From Allosphingosinicella deserti (GTDB taxonomy: Bacteria > Pseudomonadota > Alphaproteobacteria > Sphingomonadales > Sphingomonadaceae): a DNA stretch of 64,000 nucleotides. Both the position numbers and the translations under genes were made by a program. Position 1 is the first letter of the stretch. The number at the start of each line of letters is the position of its first letter. This document shows, piece by piece, positions 28,146 through 36,629 of this stretch. The stretch lies in assembly GCF_003012735.1 (NCBI RefSeq), contig NZ_PXYI01000011.1, forward strand, positions 94,001 to 158,000, in the 5' to 3' direction. The notes below the pieces were generated by a model, which worked only from the letters and a program-made list of their open reading frames with translations, had not been told where the DNA came from and did no database searches.

Positions 28146-30434
28146 ATGTTCGACACCAGGATCTCACGGCGTGCTGCGCTCATGGGGGCGGGCGCCGTCG
28201 CGGCCTGGCTGCACAGTCCTGCGCGCGCCTTTCTCCAGTCCGCGGGGCGGCTGCCGGTGCCGGCGATCGTCGATGGGCTGATCGCCCGCATGACGATCGA
28301 GGAGAAAGCCGGTCAGCTCACCCTCAATCCGAGCGCCTGGGGCGGCGGTGTCGCAACCCAGCTGAATCCGCCGACCTCCGGGCCGAGCTGGGACGCGCAG
28401 CTCGACGAGGTTCGCCGCATGCAATTGACCGGCGTGTTCAACAGCAACGGCGCCGAAGCCGCGCGCCGTATGCAGACGGTGGCGATGACCGAAAGCCGGC
28501 TGAAGATCCCGCTGCTGTTCGCCGCCGACATCATCCACGGCCATCGCACGATCTTCCCGGTCGGCGTCGGCGAAGCGGCGAGCTTCGAGCCGGAGCTTGC
28601 CGAGCGCACCGCGCGAATGGCGTCCTACGAGGCCGCGGCCTCCGGCATCGACTGGACGTTCGCGCCGATGGTCGACATCGCCCGCGATCAGCGCTGGGGC
28701 CGGACGATGGAGGGCGCCGGCGAGGATGTCCTGCTTGGCGAACTGATGGGGGCGGCACGGGTGCGCGGCTTCCAGGGCAAGGATTTGAAAGCGAACGATG
28801 CGATGCTCGCCTGCGCGAAGCATTTCGCCGCTTATGGCGCCGCCGAAGCCGGTCTCGATTACAACAGCGTCGACATATCCGAGCGAACCTTGCGCGAAGT
28901 CTATCTGCCGCCGTTCAAGGCGGCGTTCGAAGCGGGTGCGCTGTCGGCTATGGCCTCGTTCAACGAGATTTCGGGTGTGCCGTCGACCGCCAATCCCTGG
29001 CTGATGCAGGACGTGCTGCGCGGTGAGTGGGGTTTCGAAGGCTTCGTCGTGTCCGATTATACCGGTGACGAGGAGATGATCGCCCACGGCTTCGCCAAGG
29101 ATGCGCGCGAAGCGACCAAGCTCGCGTTCCTGGCCGGCGTCGACATGAGCATGACCAGCAATTTCTACCGCAACCACCTGCCTGCTCTCGTGCGCGACGG
29201 CGAGGTGCCGATGGAGCGGCTCGATCGATCGGTTCGCCGGGTGCTCGCGATGAAGGCGGCACTCGGCCTGTTCGACGATCCGTTTCGAAGGATCGATACC
29301 AAGCGCGAGAAAGCGCGGTCCCGCACCAGGGCGGCCACGGCGCTGTCGCGCGAGGCGGGCCGCAAGTCGATCGTCCTCCTTAGGAATGACGGCGATCTGC
29401 TGCCGCTGCCGAGGTCCGGCCGGAAGATCGCGATCATCGGACCGTTCGCGTCCGGTCAGCACGATCTTAACGGACCCTGGGTGATCTATGGCGACAATGC
29501 GGAGGCGGTCGACCTCGCCACCGGCGTCCGTAACGCCGTCTCCGACAAGGAATCGGTGACCGTGGTCGAAGGCTCGGGCGTCGAAGCGCCGATCGCCGGC
29601 GGCATCGAGGCGGCCGTCGCGGCGGCGCGCGCCGCCGACATCGTCCTGCTCGCGATCGGGGAAAGCGAAACCATGTCCGGCGAAGCCCAGTCGCGGCCCG
29701 AAATCGTCGTACCGGCCCCGCAGCAGGCGCTTGCCGAAGCGGTTGCGGCGGTCGGCAAACCTGTCGTCGTGGTGCTCAAGAACGGACGTGCGCTGGCGCT
29801 ACAGGGCGCGGTTGCCGATGCGCCGGCGATCCTGGTCACGTGGTTCCTCGGCACCCAAACCGGCAACGCCATCGCCGACATCCTGTTCGGCGCTTATGGC
29901 CCGAGCGGCCGGCTGCCGTGCAGCTTCCCGCGCTCGCCGGGCCAGCAGCCTTATTATTATGCGCACAAGCCGACCGGGCGGCCCAATCCCGGCGAGAAGC
30001 TGGAGCCGTACAAGGCGCATTATCGCGGCATCCCCAATTCGGCCCTCTATCCCTTCGGGCACGGCCTCACCTACGGCCGTATCCAATATGCCGACCTGAC
30101 GGCGGAACCGACCCTCAGCTGGAACGGCACCCTGAGCGTGAGCGCCCGGATCACCAACAGCGGCGCGCGCGCGGCGGAAGAACTGGTGCAGCTCTATGTC
30201 CGCGATCGTACCGCGAGCGTCACCCGGCCGGTTCGCGAGCTGAAGGCGTTCCGACGGGTCGCGCTGGCTCCTGGCGCAAGCGAGATCGTGCGGTTCACCC
30301 TCAAACGCGAGCAGTTGCTGTTCATCGGCCTCGACGACAAGCCAGTGGTCGAGCCGGGGCAGTTCGATCTCTGGATCTCTCCGTCGGCCGAAGCGGAGGG
30401 GCTGCACGCCCGGTTCGAGCTCACGCAGGCCTGA
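28146..30434 (+). CDS. Exported GH3 beta-glucosidase (BglX-like)
   Basis: A 762-residue glycoside hydrolase family 3 enzyme. The ATG at 28146 follows a strong AAGGAGGG and gives a Tat-type signal ('ISRRAALMGAGAVAAWLHSP', cleavage near 'ARAF'), so it acts in the periplasm. Domains in order: TIM barrel with nucleophile Asp304 in 'GFVVSDYTGDEE' and substrate-binding 'KHFAAYG'; alpha/beta sandwich ('SIVLLRNDGDLLPLP', 'VLLAIGESETMSGEAQSRPE'); C-terminal FnIII-like domain ('ARITNSGARAAEELVQLYVRD'). Length matches periplasmic BglX-type beta-glucosidases, which remove terminal glucose from beta-oligosaccharides. It should finish degradation of products made by the PF10091 enzyme. It is convergent with the sugar symporter gene with only 10 bases between. 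Confidence 0.93.
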   Translation: MFDTRISRRAALMGAGAVAAWLHSPARAFLQSAGRLPVPAIVDGLIARMTIEEKAGQLTLNPSAWGGGVATQLNPPTSGPSWDAQLDEVRRMQLTGVFNSNGAEAARRMQTVAMTESRLKIPLLFAADIIHGHRTIFPVGVGEAASFEPELAERTARMASYEAAASGIDWTFAPMVDIARDQRWGRTMEGAGEDVLLGELMGAARVRGFQGKDLKANDAMLACAKHFAAYGAAEAGLDYNSVDISERTLREVYLPPFKAAFEAGALSAMASFNEISGVPSTANPWLMQDVLRGEWGFEGFVVSDYTGDEEMIAHGFAKDAREATKLAFLAGVDMSMTSNFYRNHLPALVRDGEVPMERLDRSVRRVLAMKAALGLFDDPFRRIDTKREKARSRTRAATALSREAGRKSIVLLRNDGDLLPLPRSGRKIAIIGPFASGQHDLNGPWVIYGDNAEAVDLATGVRNAVSDKESVTVVEGSGVEAPIAGGIEAAVAAARAADIVLLAIGESETMSGEAQSRPEIVVPAPQQALAEAVAAVGKPVVVVLKNGRALALQGAVADAPAILVTWFLGTQTGNAIADILFGAYGPSGRLPCSFPRSPGQQPYYYAHKPTGRPNPGEKLEPYKAHYRGIPNSALYPFGHGLTYGRIQYADLTAEPTLSWNGTLSVSARITNSGARAAEELVQLYVRDRTASVTRPVRELKAFRRVALAPGASEIVRFTLKREQLLFIGLDDKPVVEPGQFDLWISPSAEAEGLHARFELTQA

Positions 30435-30444
30435 ATCGACGCAC

Positions 30445-31818
30445 TCAGCTCCCGCTCTTCAGATCGCGGACGATGCGGGCATGGGCGCCCTTGGCGAGCG
30501 GATTGAGCGCCATCAGCGCGCAGGAGAGGATGAGGAAGCCGAGCGGTACGAAGGCGATCGTCCATCGCATTGCCGCGAGCGTGTCGGCGCTCTGCGCGAC
30601 GTTGGCGACATAGCCGGCCGATTCGAAGCTGAGGCCCAGAATGGCGGTGGCGATGCCGATCGCCACCCGCTGGAGCAAGGCGGCGAGCCCGAAGACGGTG
30701 CCCTCGACGCGCAGCCCTGTCATCCGCTCCCCATATTCGATCGTGTTCGGCAGCATCGCCCAAAAGACGAAGTTCAAGCCGACGATCGCGACCTGCATGC
30801 CCACCAGATAGATCTGCATGATGCCGGCACGATGAATGTCGATCGCCGCGAAGCTCACCAGCCCGCCGATCGCCAGCGCGGCCGCCAGGAACCACAAGCT
30901 CCTTTGTCCGATCAGCCGCGCCAGCAGCATCCACGCCGGCACCGCGACCGCGCTGACGATCCCCATCGATGCGAGAGCAAGCTGCGCGCCATCCTCGTCG
31001 CCGAGATAATATTTGAAATAATAGAGGATCGATTTGTTGAGCAAGGTCACGGCAACGATCATCGCCATCATCGCCAGGTTCAACGTAACGAAGGCGCGAT
31101 TGGCGGCCAAGCTGCGAAGCGCGGCGCCGATCGACACCGGCGCGTGCGCCGGCGGGACATCGCCTTCCTCGTAGGTAAGGCCGACGACCAGCAGGATCGC
31201 CGTTCCGAGCAATGCGAAAAGCAGCGCGCCGCCGAGATAGGCATCGGCCGCCACCCGGCTGCCGGTCAGCCAAGCGCCGATCGGCACTGTGCCGAGCGCC
31301 ACGACGACCGCCGCGCAAGTTCCGAACAGCATCCGCATCCCGGCTACGAACGCGCGATCCCGGCTGTCCGTGCTGATCCGGGAGGACATCGCCAGATAGG
31401 GGACGTTGACCAGCCCGTAGAAGGTGCGGAAGAGCAGGTGGCCCGCGAACACGAAGGCGATGCCCCAGGCCCCGTCGACCGGCGGGACGGTGTAAGCGAG
31501 GATGAAGGTGAGGCCGAGCGGAATGCTGCCGAGAGTCAGCACCGCCCCATGACCGCGGGTCGAGCCGCGGCGGTCGGCGACGATGCCCGCTGCGAAATTG
31601 GCGATCCCGTCCCAAATCGAGGCCAGCATGAAGGTCGCCGCGGCGACCCGCATCGGCAGGTTCAGCGCATCGGTATAATAGAAAAGCAGGAAGAGCATGA
31701 TGCTCTGCCAGTAAAGATTGAAGGCGAAGTCGCCGAAAGCGAACAGCAGCAGGCGAAGCTTCACGGCGAACGGGCTGTGTCGGTCGCCGTCGGCGATGAC
31801 GGGGGTGGCAAGATTCAT
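30445..31818 (-). CDS. GPH-family sugar:cation symporter (MFS)
   Basis: A 457-residue inner-membrane transporter with 12 predicted helices, of the glycoside-pentoside-hexuronide group. Signs are the N-terminal 'LLLFAFGDFAFNLYWQSIML' with 'FYYTDALNLP', then 'ASIWDGIANFAAGIVADRR' and 'GLVNVPYLAMSSRISTDSRDR', all conserved regions of MelB/GPH carriers. It would bring the mono- or disaccharide released by the GH3 and GH43 enzymes into the cytoplasm with a proton or sodium ion. No copy of the LacI palindrome was found upstream of its start, so its co-regulation is inferred from position only. Confidence 0.9.
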   Translation of the reverse strand: MNLATPVIADGDRHSPFAVKLRLLLFAFGDFAFNLYWQSIMLFLLFYYTDALNLPMRVAAATFMLASIWDGIANFAAGIVADRRGSTRGHGAVLTLGSIPLGLTFILAYTVPPVDGAWGIAFVFAGHLLFRTFYGLVNVPYLAMSSRISTDSRDRAFVAGMRMLFGTCAAVVVALGTVPIGAWLTGSRVAADAYLGGALLFALLGTAILLVVGLTYEEGDVPPAHAPVSIGAALRSLAANRAFVTLNLAMMAMIVAVTLLNKSILYYFKYYLGDEDGAQLALASMGIVSAVAVPAWMLLARLIGQRSLWFLAAALAIGGLVSFAAIDIHRAGIMQIYLVGMQVAIVGLNFVFWAMLPNTIEYGERMTGLRVEGTVFGLAALLQRVAIGIATAILGLSFESAGYVANVAQSADTLAAMRWTIAFVPLGFLILSCALMALNPLAKGAHARIVRDLKSGS

Positions 31819-31967
31819 CTGTCCCGAGGGCGTGCTGCCCTTCCTCTCCTGGGGCTGGCATTCCAGTCTCGCAGCGCGCGGTCAACCGTGCGGCGCGTCG
31901 CGCTTCAAGTGCATTGCTTCGGTAACACACCAGGTCTAAGCTGCCGGAACATCATGGGAGCAGTGAC

Positions 31968-32420
31968 GTGCGGTCGGACCTGATCGAAACCAGGAGTCAT
32001 TCAACCGTCGCCCGGGCCGAATTGCTCGGTGCCGAGACGGAGGCGCCGGTGCTGGAGCGGCTGCATGCGCTGGTCCGCAAGGGCTACAAGGCAGAGATCG
32101 GCACGGGCACGGAAACCAGCCTGATCGTCCTGCGCCATCTTGGGCGATCGCCGGATCTGCTGCTCCACAATAGCGGCGTGATCGAAGCCTATCCTGGCCG
32201 CTGGCCGCGCCACAAAAGGTCGATCGAGCCGCCGGCGCCGTTCCTCACCGAAGACGTCGCCGAGCAGCTCCGCTTCATGCGGTTCCTCGACACGATCCCG
32301 AAGCCCTCGCTTCGCGACCGCACCCGCCGCTTCCGCCACAAATATATTTATTTCCCGTTGGTCGTCGCGATCCTGCTCGGCATCCACCTCGCCTTCACCG
32401 CCATGATCGTCAACGGCTAG
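31968..32420 (+). CDS. Hypothetical protein with C-terminal membrane anchor
   Basis: A 150-residue protein starting at GTG seven bases after GGGAG. The N-terminal ~120 residues are soluble and charged, with 'VLERLHALVRKGYKAEIGTG' and 'APFLTEDVAEQLRFMRFLD'. A basic stretch ('RDRTRRFRHKYIYF') leads into one C-terminal hydrophobic helix (about residues 128-147, 'PLVVAILLGIHLAFTAMIVN'). This is a tail-anchor-like arrangement with the body in the cytoplasm. No family was recognised. It is divergent from the sugar symporter and convergent with prmA. Confidence 0.7.
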   Translation: MRSDLIETRSHSTVARAELLGAETEAPVLERLHALVRKGYKAEIGTGTETSLIVLRHLGRSPDLLLHNSGVIEAYPGRWPRHKRSIEPPAPFLTEDVAEQLRFMRFLDTIPKPSLRDRTRRFRHKYIYFPLVVAILLGIHLAFTAMIVNG

Positions 32421-32444
32421 ACTCCGGTTTCCGCTCAGGCCGAG

Positions 32445-33410
32445 TCACTGCCAGCCCAGCGACCTGCGCTTGCGCATCACCAGGGTCGGCCACTCGCCAT
32501 GTTGGACGCGGAAGCTCATCATCAGGCCGTGACGGCGATAGGCCGCGGTGACCGCCTCGGCCTGGCTGTCGAGCAGGCCGGCGAGGATCAGCCGTCCGCC
32601 GGCCTCCAGCGCCTTGGAAATGCTCGGCGCCAATTCGATGAGCGGCCCGGCAAGAATGTTGGCGACGATCAGATCATACGGCGCGCGCTGGCGCAGCCGG
32701 GCATGGTCGAGCCCTGGAGCGACGGCGAGTTCGAGCTGGCCGCGGATGCGTCCGAGCCTGACGCGATTGATTGCGGCATTCTCCTCGGTGACCTCGATCG
32801 ACACCGGATCGATGTCCGAGGCCGCTGCCCGCGCTGCCGGCCAGAGCTTCATCGCGGCAAAGGCGAGCAGGCCGGTACCGGTGCCGACATCGATCAGGTT
32901 CGAAATGGAGATGCCCTGGTCCTTGAGCTTGCTGAGCGCGACCAGGCAGCCGCTGGTCGTCTCGTGCTGACCGGTGCCGAAGGCGCGGCCGGCGTCGATC
33001 TCGAAGGCAATCGCGTCGCCGGGGACGCTGCCGCGGTGGGCCGGCGTGTGGACATAGAATCGGCCGGCGCGGATCGGCTCGAGGCCCTGCTGGCTGAGCG
33101 TAACCCAATCGCGTGCTTCGACCCGCTCGACCTCGGGCGCGCGACCAGCGGCGCTCGGCACCAGCGCCTTCAGCATGTCGAGCAGCTCGATACCGGGTTC
33201 GGCGGGGAAATAGGCGTCCAGCCGCCATTCGTCGGGCTTTGCCGGATCGGGCTCGCTGGTCATCAGCACCGGCGGCTCGTCGAGCAGGGCAAAGCCGCCG
33301 ATCTCGTCCTGCAATTGCTCGGCTTCCGCCTTGTTGCAGGGCAGGCTCGCCTTCCAGCTTTCGGGCTCGCCGATCGGCGCGGCGTCGGCCTTGCGCTTCC
33401 TAGCGGACAT
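32445..33410 (-). CDS. prmA: Ribosomal protein L11 methyltransferase PrmA
   Basis: PrmA is the SAM-dependent enzyme that methylates ribosomal protein L11. The 321-residue protein has an N-terminal substrate-recognition domain and a class I methyltransferase domain with motif I 'LIDVGTGTGLLAFAAMKLWP', the family signature 'AFGTGQHETTSGCL', and the post-I/motif II region 'DLIVANILAGPLIELAP'. Length is slightly above the E. coli protein because of a longer N terminus. Its ATG overlaps the 3' end of the upstream SDR gene by 11 bases. Confidence 0.92.
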   Translation of the reverse strand: MSARKRKADAAPIGEPESWKASLPCNKAEAEQLQDEIGGFALLDEPPVLMTSEPDPAKPDEWRLDAYFPAEPGIELLDMLKALVPSAAGRAPEVERVEARDWVTLSQQGLEPIRAGRFYVHTPAHRGSVPGDAIAFEIDAGRAFGTGQHETTSGCLVALSKLKDQGISISNLIDVGTGTGLLAFAAMKLWPAARAAASDIDPVSIEVTEENAAINRVRLGRIRGQLELAVAPGLDHARLRQRAPYDLIVANILAGPLIELAPSISKALEAGGRLILAGLLDSQAEAVTAAYRRHGLMMSFRVQHGEWPTLVMRKRRSLGWQ

Positions 33411-34107
33411 AGGACGCGCCGTTGACGTCGATCACCGCACCGGTGGACGACGGCGGCGCGTCGAGCGCGAACCAGCGCACCGTCTCGGCGACCTCGTCGA
33501 CCCCGGCAACCCGGCCGAGGGGAATGTCGGCAAGCAGTTTCTCGCCGCCGCGGCTGGCGAGATAGTCTTCGGCCATGCCGGTCATGGTGAACCCCGGGCA
33601 GACGGCGAAGGCCAGGATGTTCTCCGCCGCATAGCCGCGCGCGATCGACTTGGTCATGCCCATCATGCCCGCCTTGGACGCGGCATAATGCCAATGCTGG
33701 GGCGAATCGCCGCGATAGGCGGCACGGCTTGCGACATTGACGATGCGACCGCCGGCCTCGCGTTCCCGGAAATGACGGACGGCGAGCCGGCAGAGCTCGG
33801 CCGATGCGGTGAGATTGACCCGCATCGTCCGTTCCCAGGCGGCGACCCAGTCGCCATGATCGAGATCGACCGGCGCCGCCTCGAAGATTCCGGCATTGTT
33901 GACGAGCACGTCGATTCGGCCGCCGAGCCGCTCGAGCGCCGCATTCCACAGCGCCTCGGCGGAGCCGGGCTGGTCGAGATCGGCGGCGATCTCGCTGTCG
34001 CCCCCGCGAGTCGAATGACCGACCACATTGTGGCCGTCGAAGGCGTCGAAGATCGCCCTGCCGATGCCCCGGCTCGAGCCGGTGACGAGAATGTTGCGCT
34101 GGGTCAT
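33400..34107 (-). CDS. Short-chain dehydrogenase/reductase (FabG-like)
   Basis: A 235-residue SDR oxidoreductase. The cofactor motif is 'VTGSSRGIGRAI' at residues ~8-19, 'NNAG' follows at the expected place, and the catalytic triad is Ser in 'NVASRAAYRG' with Tyr and Lys in 'YAASKAG'. The C-terminal 'ASYVR' ending resembles 3-oxoacyl-ACP reductases. The start MTQRN immediately before the first strand is preferred over upstream frames. It overlaps prmA by 11 bases and is probably cotranscribed. The substrate cannot be read from the sequence. Confidence 0.88.
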   Translation of the reverse strand: MTQRNILVTGSSRGIGRAIFDAFDGHNVVGHSTRGGDSEIAADLDQPGSAEALWNAALERLGGRIDVLVNNAGIFEAAPVDLDHGDWVAAWERTMRVNLTASAELCRLAVRHFREREAGGRIVNVASRAAYRGDSPQHWHYAASKAGMMGMTKSIARGYAAENILAFAVCPGFTMTGMAEDYLASRGGEKLLADIPLGRVAGVDEVAETVRWFALDAPPSSTGAVIDVNGASYVR

Positions 34108-34213
34108 GGGCCGCGAACTAGCGGCGCAAGGCAGAGGTTGCAAAGGGAGAGCGCGCCGGCCCGATGGCATCGACACCCGAGGCCCTGAACCTCCCATGCC
34201 TGCGGCGCGGGCT

Positions 34214-34294
34214 CCTCCCTTTCCCCAAATGGGAGAGGGGGTGGTCGCAGACTGCGAAGCTTTCTTTCCTCTCCCGTTTCGGGGAGAGGGAGGG
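34214..34294. repeat. Intergenic inverted-repeat cluster (CCCTCTCC type)
   Basis: Two hairpins lie in tandem between the SDR start and the end of the soluble chemoreceptor gene. One is built from CCTCCCTTTCCCC/GGGAGAGGGGG, the second from CCTCTCCCGTTTCGGGGAGAGG. Similar sequences occur at several other gene ends in the window. Confidence 0.7.
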
Positions 34295-34327
34295 GCCCTC
34301 CGCGCAGCGGTAGTAGGGTGAGGGCAG

Positions 34328-35662
34328 TTAGGCCGCGAAGCCCTTCACGAAACTGGTGGTGGCAGCCTTGAAGCGCACCATCTGCTCGTCGACGTGACTG
34401 AAGCTCTTGGTGAGGCCGTCGATCTCGCTCGCCACCGTCTCGGTGTCCTGGCGGATTGCGGCGATCGTCGAGGACATCGAGTCCGCGGCGAGTGCCGTTT
34501 CGTCGACTGCGGCGGTGATCATCGTCACCGTCTGGGCCTGCACTTCCATCGCCTCGCGAATGCGGCCGGCGCTGTGCTGGACTTCCTCGACGGTGCGCTG
34601 GATCGAGCCATTGGCGGCGAGCGTCGACTTGGTCGCCTGCTGGATCGCGGAGATCTTGCCGGCAATGTCGTCGGTCGCGCGCGCGGTCTGGCTTGCGAGC
34701 GACTTAACTTCCTGGGCGACGACCGCAAAGCCGCGGCCGGCATCGCCGGCGCGCGCCGCTTCGATGGTCGCGTTGAGCGCGAGGAGGTTGGTCTGGCCCG
34801 CGATGTCGCGGATCAGGCCGAGGATCGATTCGATCGCTCCGACGTGGCTGGAGAGCGCCTGGCTGACCTGCACCGCCTGCGATGCCTGATCGCCGGCGCG
34901 AGTCGCCACACCGGCAGCGACCTCGACTTCGTTGCGGGCGTCCTCGATCGCGCGGATCAGGCCGGCGGCGGTTTGCGCGGCTTCGCGCATCGCCAGCGCG
35001 GACTGTTCGGCTGCAGCGGCGACTTCGCTGGTCTTGCCGAGCATGCCGCGGGCGGCGGCGGAGGCATCGGACGCCTGGGCACGCAGCATCTGGCTGTCGG
35101 ACGCGGTGCGCTCGGCGACGCTGACCACTTCGTTGTTGAACTGGGTGCCGCGGGCAGCGCGGTCCTCGCGCTCGGCGCGGGTACGGATCAGATCGAATTG
35201 CGCGGCGAACACGTCGGCCTCGAGCAGCGACGAGATCGCAAGACAGCGGCCGAGCTTGACCAGCCGTTCCGGCTGGTCTGCATATTCGGCAGCGATCAGG
35301 CGGTAGCATTCGTCCACCGCCGCTGCGACCGAGGAGAAAAGGATGCTGAGCGAGATGCCGCGGGCATTCGCATCCTGCAGAAAGCCCTGCGCGAGATCCG
35401 CCCATTTCTGGTCGTTGATCGCGCCGTGCTTGATGATCATGTAGGGCACGATCTTCGAGGTCAGCGCCTCGATGTCGGCGTCGCTGAAGCGGGTGCCGCC
35501 TTCGTGCGCGGCGGAGAGATGCTCGCAGAAGACCCGCCCGACCGGCGCGCCCTTTTCCTTCAGGAACCAGGCCACGTCCTTGCAGCCTTCGGCAAGGCTT
35601 CCGTCAGGATCGAATCGGCCGATCCGTCCGTCCAGCCGCACTGCGCCCTGTTGCGTCCCCAT
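34328..35662 (-). CDS. Soluble chemoreceptor with globin-like N-terminal sensor
   Basis: A 444-residue protein without membrane helices. The ATG follows GGGGA at five bases; an upstream TTG was rejected. The C-terminal ~270 residues form a methyl-accepting signalling domain with a normal tip ('[20 protein letters not shown]', '[13 protein letters not shown]'). The N-terminal ~160 helical residues resemble the protoglobin sensors of HemAT-type receptors in order and spacing, ending in '[19 protein letters not shown]'. At the place of the proximal haem His of protoglobins ('xVHARIG') the sequence has 'DANARGIS' with Asn98, so haem binding is doubtful. The globin reading is inference from pattern. 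No che genes are nearby. Confidence 0.85.
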   Translation of the reverse strand: MGTQQGAVRLDGRIGRFDPDGSLAEGCKDVAWFLKEKGAPVGRVFCEHLSAAHEGGTRFSDADIEALTSKIVPYMIIKHGAINDQKWADLAQGFLQDANARGISLSILFSSVAAAVDECYRLIAAEYADQPERLVKLGRCLAISSLLEADVFAAQFDLIRTRAEREDRAARGTQFNNEVVSVAERTASDSQMLRAQASDASAAARGMLGKTSEVAAAAEQSALAMREAAQTAAGLIRAIEDARNEVEVAAGVATRAGDQASQAVQVSQALSSHVGAIESILGLIRDIAGQTNLLALNATIEAARAGDAGRGFAVVAQEVKSLASQTARATDDIAGKISAIQQATKSTLAANGSIQRTVEEVQHSAGRIREAMEVQAQTVTMITAAVDETALAADSMSSTIAAIRQDTETVASEIDGLTKSFSHVDEQMVRFKAATTSFVKGFAA

Positions 35663-35841
35663 GAAAGTCCCCGTCAATATGACACTTGGTTGAGCTCCGC
35701 CTTGTGGCGCGAAAGTTTTAAGATCGCGTTAGCCATTGGACGTCGCGTCGCGGCCGATCGAAGGATGGCTGCGGTGTCACGCCGCTTGTCTACGGGCGCA
35801 TGCTTTCCTAAGAGCGGCGCGTACTTAGGGAGCCCCGCCTC

Positions 35842-36234
35842 ATGCACCGCAATCCATCGCGCCCGCTCTCGCCGCATCTGACGATCTGGCGATGGGGGCC
35901 GCACATGTTCGTCTCCATCGCCAATCGCGTGACCGGCGCCGGCCTCGCCACCGTCGGAGCAGCCGCTCTGGTGTGGTGGCTTGCCGCTGCGGCGACGGGT
36001 GCCGACGCCTACGCGACGTTCGTGTCGTGGGCGACGAGCTGGATCGGCATCGCCATCGGCGTCGGGCTGACCTGGGCGTTCTTCTTCCACCTGCTCGCCG
36101 GCATCCGCCATCTGGTGATGGACATCGGTGCGGGTTTCGAGCTTTCGGTCAACAAATTCTGGGCGAACATGACGATCCTCGGGTCGGTGGTGCTGACCGC
36201 TCTGTTCTGGTTCCTGATCCTGGGGGTGAAGTAA
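35842..36234 (+). CDS. sdhC: Succinate dehydrogenase cytochrome b556 subunit SdhC
   Basis: SdhC is one of the two membrane anchors of complex II and helps bind haem b and ubiquinone. The 130-residue protein has 'RPLSPHLTIW' at the N terminus, 'MFVSIANRVTG' (the usual SIxHRxTG with Asn in place of His) and the haem-ligand region 'HLLAGIRHLVMD', plus three membrane helices. AGGGAGCC precedes the ATG. Its stop codon overlaps the start of sdhD (TAATG), so the genes are coupled. Confidence 0.94.
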   Translation: MHRNPSRPLSPHLTIWRWGPHMFVSIANRVTGAGLATVGAAALVWWLAAAATGADAYATFVSWATSWIGIAIGVGLTWAFFFHLLAGIRHLVMDIGAGFELSVNKFWANMTILGSVVLTALFWFLILGVK

Positions 36235-36629
36235 TGCGCATGGAAACCCCGCTCGGCCGGGTCCGCGGCCTCGGCTCGGCGCGCACCGGCGCCCATCACT
36301 GGTGGCTCGAGCGGCTGACCTCGATCGCCGCCCTGGTGCTGTTCGTCTGGTTCATCGCCTCGATCCTGCGCCTGCCCTCGCTCTCCCACGGCGATGTCGT
36401 CGGCTGGCTGCGTGAGCCGCTCGCCGCGGTGCCGATGCTGCTGCTGATCGTCACCACCTTCTGGCACCTGAAGCTCGGCCTGCAAGTGATCCTCGAAGAT
36501 TATGTGCACGAGGAGGGGATGAAATTGTTCTCGATCGTCCTGCTCAACTTCTTCGTCATTTCGGGCGCCGCGCTCGCTTTCTTCTCTGTTCTCAAGATCG
36601 CCTTCGGCGGGGACGCTTCCAATGGCTGA
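36234..36629 (+). CDS. sdhD: Succinate dehydrogenase hydrophobic anchor subunit SdhD
   Basis: A 131-residue membrane protein with three helices. The N-terminal region reads '[19 protein letters not shown]', the quinone-site region of SdhD, and '[17 protein letters not shown]' carries the haem-ligand His and the Asp-Tyr pair of the family. The start is the ATG overlapping the sdhC stop; a second ATG two codons later is possible. The 3' end overlaps sdhA by 8 bases. Confidence 0.93.
   Translation: MRMETPLGRVRGLGSARTGAHHWWLERLTSIAALVLFVWFIASILRLPSLSHGDVVGWLREPLAAVPMLLLIVTTFWHLKLGLQVILEDYVHEEGMKLFSIVLLNFFVISGAALAFFSVLKIAFGGDASNG

Noticed and set aside
25474..28281. Long plus-strand frame opposite the PF10091 and lacI genes
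   Set aside because: It spans two clear genes and their operators on the other strand and has no recognisable domain.
12611..31818. The accessory region as a prophage or integrative element
   Set aside because: There are no phage, transposase, integrase or conjugation genes, and its composition looks like the flanks; it is a metabolic locus.
31920..31940. Possible LacI half-site (GGTAACAC) upstream of the sugar symporter
   Set aside because: Only one half resembles the palindrome and the second half is absent, so it was not counted as an operator.
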